This document shows positions 60,328-64,000 of a stretch of DNA of 64,000 nt, in pieces (within the stretch, counting starts at the first letter, position 1; the number at the start of each line of letters is the position of its first letter). Origin of the DNA: Gimibacter soli (GTDB lineage Bacteria; Pseudomonadota; Alphaproteobacteria; Sphingomonadales; Kordiimonadaceae); NCBI RefSeq assembly GCF_028463845.1, contig NZ_CP116805.1, positions 3,034,001 through 3,098,000 on the forward strand. The letters run 5' to 3'. A program made the translations under genes and the position numbers. The notes under the pieces were generated by a model. It had not been told where the DNA came from. It saw nothing but the letters and a program-made list of their open reading frames with translations, and made no database searches.

Positions 60328-60344
60328 TTGAGAACGGTTCTCAA
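60328..60344. promoter_or_regulatory. Fur-box-like palindrome upstream of feoAB
   Basis: TTGAGAAC-G-GTTCTCAA is a perfect eight-base inverted repeat, 38 bases before the feoA start. It resembles the TGAGAAT...ATTCTCA type of Fur site known in many proteobacteria. Iron-dependent repression of feoAB is the natural reading. Confidence 0.75.
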
Positions 60345-60382
60345 TATAAGGCTTATCCATGCTGCAACAGACAGGTGAAACG

Positions 60383-60625
60383 ATGCGACTGGGCACACTG
60401 GCGCCCGGCCAAGGGGGCCGGATTGTCGCAATCGAAGAGGCAGACACGCCGAACGCTGCGGAAAATGCCGAACGCCTGCGCGAACTTGGTTTCGCCGAAG
60501 AACTGGACGCGACCGTGCTGCACCAGAGCCCCTTCGGTCGCGATCCCATTGTGGTTGCCGTCGGGTCCATGACCGTTGCCCTGCGCCGCGCCGAAGCCAA
60601 CCTGATTGTGGTGAAATCTCAATGA
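60383..60625 (+). CDS. feoA: Ferrous iron transport protein A
   Basis: An 80-residue SH3-like protein: MRLGTLAPGQGGRIVAIEE, then RLRELGFAEELDATVLHQSP and VAVGSMTVALRRAEANLIVV, the FeoA pattern. FeoA supports FeoB in ferrous iron uptake. I chose ATG at 60383, with AGGTGA five bases upstream; ATG at 60359 is in frame but lacks a site and would add eight residues. Its stop overlaps the feoB ATG (ATGA). Probably controlled by the Fur-like site upstream. Confidence 0.92.
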   Translation: MRLGTLAPGQGGRIVAIEEADTPNAAENAERLRELGFAEELDATVLHQSPFGRDPIVVAVGSMTVALRRAEANLIVVKSQ

Positions 60626-62478
60626 ATGCCCCCGAAACCGTGAAGACGCTGCGGATCGCCCTTGTCGGCAACCCCAACTGCGGCAAGTCCGCCCTTTTCA
60701 ACACGCTGACCGGGCTTCGGCAGAAGGTCGCCAACTATCCCGGCGCCACGGTCGAGCGTCACAGCGGCCGCATGACCGGCGCTTCGCATATCGAGCTGAT
60801 CGACCTGCCCGGCACCTATAGCCTGACGCCCAAAAGCCCCGACGAAGCCGTCACCTGCGACGCGCTTTTCGGGCGGTCGACCCTTGAGGCACGGCCTGAT
60901 GGTATCGTCTGCGTGCTGGATGCCACCAACCTTGGCCAGCACCTGCGTTTCGCGCTTGAACTGAAGGCCACCGGCCTGCCAATGGTCGTGGCACTGAATA
61001 TGACCGACCTCGCCCGCCGCGAAGGTATCGAGATCGATGTCGAGGGCCTCGCGAAGCGCCTTGGCGTGCCGGTGATCGAAACCGTTGCCGTGCGCAAAAC
61101 CGGGATCGCCGAGATCAAGGCCGCCATCGGCGTGCTTGGCACAGCAGCCGAGCATGCCCCGACCGACCTGCCGCCCTTGCGCCAACTGCAGCGCGACGCC
61201 CGCGCCATGGCGCGCGATGTGACCCTCGCGGAAGGCAGCGGCCACAAGATCACCCGTCAGCTCGATGCCCTGTTCCTGCATCCGGTCGCGGGTCCGATCA
61301 TCCTTTTCTCGCTGCTGTTTGTAATGTTCCAGGCCGTCTTCTCGTGGGCGGAAGCCCCGATGGACATGATCGACGGCGGTGTTGCGGGCCTGCAAGGATG
61401 GCTCGCTGATACCTTGCCGGACGGCTGGGTCCTCAGCCTCCTCAACGACGGCATTCTGGCGGGTGTTGGCAGTGTGGTGATCTTCCTGCCGCAGATCCTG
61501 ATCCTCTTCACCTTCATTCTGGCGCTGGAATCGTCGGGCTATCTTGTCCGCGCCGCCTATCTGATGGACCGGCTGATGTCATCCGTGGGCCTCAATGGCC
61601 GGGCCTTCATTCCGCTTCTGTCGAGCTTTGCCTGCGCCATTCCCGGCATCATGGCTGCCCGCACCATCGCCGACCCCAAGGACCGGCTGACGACCATCCT
61701 GATTGCGCCGCTGATGACCTGTTCGGCTCGCCTGCCGGTCTATACGCTTGTCATCGCCGCCTTCATCCCCAACGAGAGCGTTTGGGGCGGTATGGTCGGC
61801 CTGCAGGGCCTTGTGATGTTCGGCCTGTATCTTTCGGGTATCGTTTTCGCGCTTCTGGCGGCCTTCGTGTTCAAGCGGTTGCTGTCAGACGGCCAGCGCC
61901 AGCCGTTCCTGCTGGAACTGCCGAAATATCAGGTGCCGCACCTGCGCTATATTTTCGTCGGCCTTCTGGAGCGGACCAAGGTCTTCCTGCGCCGCGCCGG
62001 TACGATCATCCTGACGGCCATGATCATCCTTTGGGTGCTGGGCTCATACCCGCTGCCGCCTGAAGGTGCCACGGAACCCGATATCGCCTACAGCTATGTT
62101 GGCATCATCGGCAAGGCCCTCGCCACCGTCTTCGCCCCGCTAGGCTTCAACTGGGAAATCTCGGTCGCGCTTGTACCCGGTCTTGCTGCCCGCGAAGTGG
62201 CTGTGGCGGCCCTTGGCACGGTTTACGCGCTTTCGGGGGACGAAGACATGGTGGCAGACAGCCTTGTCGGCCTTCTGGCCTCCGGCTGGACGCTGCCGAC
62301 CGCGCTTGCCTTCCTTGCCTGGTACGTCTTTGCACCGCAGTGCCTGTCGACCATCGCTGTCACCAAACGGGAAACCGGCGGCTGGAAATGGCCGCTTGTG
62401 ATGCTCGGTTACCTGTTTGGCCTCGCCTATCTTGCCGCGTTCCTCACCTACCGGATCGCGCTTGCCTTCAGCGCCTGA
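60622..62478 (+). CDS. feoB: Ferrous iron transport protein B
   Basis: A 618-residue protein. The cytoplasmic G domain has G1 GNPNCGKSALFN, G3 DLPGTYSL and G4 NMTD. The membrane domain has paired Gate regions (CAIPGIMAARTIADPKDRLT and PGLAAREVAVAALGTVYALS). It carries Fe2+ across the cytoplasmic membrane. It is shorter than the roughly 770-residue E. coli protein but similar to compact alphaproteobacterial forms. Coupled to feoA; FeoC is not seen. A hairpin follows. Confidence 0.96.
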   Translation: MNAPETVKTLRIALVGNPNCGKSALFNTLTGLRQKVANYPGATVERHSGRMTGASHIELIDLPGTYSLTPKSPDEAVTCDALFGRSTLEARPDGIVCVLDATNLGQHLRFALELKATGLPMVVALNMTDLARREGIEIDVEGLAKRLGVPVIETVAVRKTGIAEIKAAIGVLGTAAEHAPTDLPPLRQLQRDARAMARDVTLAEGSGHKITRQLDALFLHPVAGPIILFSLLFVMFQAVFSWAEAPMDMIDGGVAGLQGWLADTLPDGWVLSLLNDGILAGVGSVVIFLPQILILFTFILALESSGYLVRAAYLMDRLMSSVGLNGRAFIPLLSSFACAIPGIMAARTIADPKDRLTTILIAPLMTCSARLPVYTLVIAAFIPNESVWGGMVGLQGLVMFGLYLSGIVFALLAAFVFKRLLSDGQRQPFLLELPKYQVPHLRYIFVGLLERTKVFLRRAGTIILTAMIILWVLGSYPLPPEGATEPDIAYSYVGIIGKALATVFAPLGFNWEISVALVPGLAAREVAVAALGTVYALSGDEDMVADSLVGLLASGWTLPTALAFLAWYVFAPQCLSTIAVTKRETGGWKWPLVMLGYLFGLAYLAAFLTYRIALAFSA

Positions 62479-62483
62479 GGAAA

Positions 62484-62502
62484 AAGGGGCGGATTGCCCC
62501 TT
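62484..62502 (+). terminator. Weak terminator-like hairpin after feoB
   Basis: AAGGGGC-GGATT-GCCCCTT is a seven-base stem just after the feoB stop. Only two T residues follow, so it is a poor Rho-independent terminator and may need Rho. Confidence 0.5.
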
Positions 62503-62585
62503 GCCCTCGGGCTGTTCCGCTCGCTAGTCTCTGCCCCAACCGGCCGGGATGTGAAGCGGCACGGATCCAGTCAAGGGGGACAGAC

Positions 62586-63788
62586 ATGAAAAAGACCGTA
62601 CTTTTGGCCCTGCTCGCCGGCGTCAGCCTTGCCGCGTGCGAAGACAAGGTGACCAAGCCCGAAGGCCCGAGCGAGGATGCCGTCCGCATCGCGCAATCAG
62701 CCCTGATCGTTGATACCCATATCGACGTGCCCTACCGCCTGCAGGAAAAGTGGGATGACGTATCGGCTGCCACCGAAGGCGGCGATTTCGATTATCCCCG
62801 CGCCAAGGAAGGCGGTCTCGATGCCCCCTTCATGTCGATCTACACGCCTTCAAAGCTTGATGGCACGCCGGACGCCACGGTGCTGGCGAACGACCTGATC
62901 TCGATGGTCGAAAAGATCGCCGCCGAGCATCCGGACAAGTTCCGCGTGGCCAAGTCGGTCGCCGACGTGGAAGCCGCGCAGAAAGACGGTGTCATCGCCT
63001 TGCCGCTTGGCATGGAGAACGGCTCCCCGATTGCCGAGCTTGATCTTCTCGACCATTTCTACAATCGCGGTATCCGTTACATCACGCTCGCCCATGCCAA
63101 GGCCAACACAATCGCCGACAGCAGCTATGATCCCGCCCGCCCGAACGGTGGCCTTTCGGAATATGGTGCTGAAGTCGTGAGGAAGATGAACGAACTTGGC
63201 ATCATGGTCGATATCAGCCACGTATCTGACGAAGCCTTCTGGGATGTGATGGCGCTGACCGATGTGCCGCCCATCGCCTCGCACTCCTCTGCCCGTCATT
63301 TCACGCCGGGGTTCGAGCGCAACATGGCAGACGACATGATCAAGGCGCTCGCCAAAAAGGGCGGCGTGATCATGATCAACGCGGGCTCGTCCTTCCTCAC
63401 GGAAGCGGCCAACAACTGGGGCAAGGAACGCGACGCCGCCTATGAAGCCCATCTTGCGGCATCGGGCGAGGAAAAGTCGGATACCGGCGAGGATGCCTTC
63501 GGCGTCTCCTACCGCATGACCCACCCTTTCCCCTATGCGACGCTCGATGACGTGCTCGACCATATCGACTATGTCGTGAAAATCGCCGGGATCGACGCCG
63601 TTGGCATCGGATCGGATTTCGACGGAGTGGGCGACAGCCTGCCCATCGGCTTCAAGGACGTGTCCGACTATCCGGTCCTTGTCGATGGCCTCCTGTCGCG
63701 CGGCTATGACGAGGCGGCAATCACCAAGATCCTTGGCGGCAACCTGATGCGCGTCTGGGGTGTGGTCGAGGCTGCGGCCCAGCCCTGA
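62586..63788 (+). CDS. Membrane dipeptidase lipoprotein (peptidase M19)
   Basis: A 400-residue protein with a lipoprotein signal (MKKTVLLALLAGVSLAAC; lipid anchor at Cys18). The renal-dipeptidase family blocks are LIVDTHIDVPYRLQ (zinc-binding HxD), LGMENGSPIAELDLLDHFYN, YITLAHAKANTIADSSYD and VDISHVSDEAFWDVM, with GIGSDFDGVGDSLP near the end. It cleaves dipeptides, possibly D-amino-acid-containing ones, at the periplasmic membrane. GGGGGA precedes ATG at 62586. The open frame begins inside feoB but that part is not coding. Confidence 0.93.
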   Translation: MKKTVLLALLAGVSLAACEDKVTKPEGPSEDAVRIAQSALIVDTHIDVPYRLQEKWDDVSAATEGGDFDYPRAKEGGLDAPFMSIYTPSKLDGTPDATVLANDLISMVEKIAAEHPDKFRVAKSVADVEAAQKDGVIALPLGMENGSPIAELDLLDHFYNRGIRYITLAHAKANTIADSSYDPARPNGGLSEYGAEVVRKMNELGIMVDISHVSDEAFWDVMALTDVPPIASHSSARHFTPGFERNMADDMIKALAKKGGVIMINAGSSFLTEAANNWGKERDAAYEAHLAASGEEKSDTGEDAFGVSYRMTHPFPYATLDDVLDHIDYVVKIAGIDAVGIGSDFDGVGDSLPIGFKDVSDYPVLVDGLLSRGYDEAAITKILGGNLMRVWGVVEAAAQP

Positions 63789-63863
63789 GCGTCCGGTTCT
63801 GCTTGACCCGGTCCTGACTTTCCTAAATGCTTCCCTCCAATTCGGACAGATTGGGGGGGAGCC

Positions 63864-64000
63864 ATGAAGCCGACGACCACACCACCCGCCGGGGAAGCGG
63901 GCAATGAAAACGCGGCGCGCACCTTCGCCGGTGTTTCAGGCGGCATGCGCACCTATATCCTGCTGCTGCTGACCTTCATCTATGCAGTGAATTTCATCGA
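63864..64000 (+). CDS. MFS transporter, N-terminal fragment (cut by window)
   Basis: Starting at ATG 63864, behind a very strong GGGGGGAG site, the frame reads MKPTTTPPAGEAGNENAART then FAGVSGGMRTYILLLLTFIY and AVNFI, and runs off the window. A polar start followed by LLLLTFIYAVNFI is the usual first helix of spinster-like/MFS transporters (TxxYxxNFxD). Only 45 residues are visible, so the family is likely but the substrate is not readable. It may belong with the dipeptidase upstream, 75 bases away. Confidence 0.65.
   Translation, partial: MKPTTTPPAGEAGNENAARTFAGVSGGMRTYILLLLTFIYAVNFI

Overview
The window is a 64 kb piece of a GC-rich (about 60% or more by eye) bacterial chromosome. Gene content points to an alphaproteobacterium: an aa3 cytochrome oxidase assembly operon in the order coxB-ctaD-ctaB-small ORF-ctaG-ctaE-DUF983-SURF1, a DUF2842 membrane protein, the EgtA/plant-like type of glutamate-cysteine ligase next to rsmE and ubiA, a TorF-type outer-membrane protein and a short D0/D1 flagellin. 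I could not fix the order; a marine heterotroph of the Kordiimonadales/Rhodospirillales kind would fit, but that is inference. I found no rRNA, tRNA, CRISPR array, insertion sequence or prophage.

Layout. 1-6.2 kb (minus strand): the cytochrome c oxidase operon, with a 42-residue membrane peptide between ctaB and ctaG; SURF1 is cut by the window edge. 6.5-13.1 kb (plus): tldD and rlmJ, then a mirrored quartet of periplasmic-binding-protein / LtaS-like transferase / LtaS-like transferase / periplasmic-binding-protein genes. 13.2-16.7 kb: scoAB, a WYL regulator divergent from a glutathione transferase, and terminators. 16.7-21.7 kb: ppa, ubiA, rsmE, a thiol dioxygenase, gshA and an acetyltransferase. 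21.8-24.5 kb: a lone flagellin, a CsgG-like protein and a TorF-like beta-barrel. 24.5-36.4 kb: xseA, purD, a K+/H+ antiporter, a di-iron hydroxylase, and an orphan PAS histidine kinase divergent from an RND efflux pair. 36.4-46.8 kb: small-molecule and peptide metabolism, including gamma-glutamyltransferase, a Baeyer-Villiger-type monooxygenase, two M20 hydrolases, an enoyl-CoA hydratase, SRAP and NUDIX genes, ending with a deformylase-like protein whose active site is degraded and which carries a histidine-rich tail. 46.8-54.6 kb: a divergent PEP-carboxylase homologue, a GT87 membrane protein, a CaiB-type CoA-transferase and HrpB. 54.6-64 kb: a lower-GC orphan patch, VOC/DUF2007/PPOX genes, a GH43 glycosidase with a LacI-type operator, a second glutathione transferase, a TPR protein, feoAB behind a Fur-box-like palindrome, an M19 dipeptidase lipoprotein and the start of an MFS transporter.

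How the genes work together. The clearest modules are oxidase biogenesis, ferrous iron uptake, the cysteine/glutathione node (thiol dioxygenase, gshA, two GSTs, gamma-glutamyltransferase), RND efflux, and scavenging of peptides and sugars. The best candidate for something undescribed is the quartet at 8.7-13.1 kb. It pairs duplicated solute-binding-like proteins with duplicated phosphoglycerol/phosphoethanolamine-transferase-like enzymes and has no transport permease in it. The deformylase-like protein and the divergent PEP carboxylase, which face each other across one terminator, come next.
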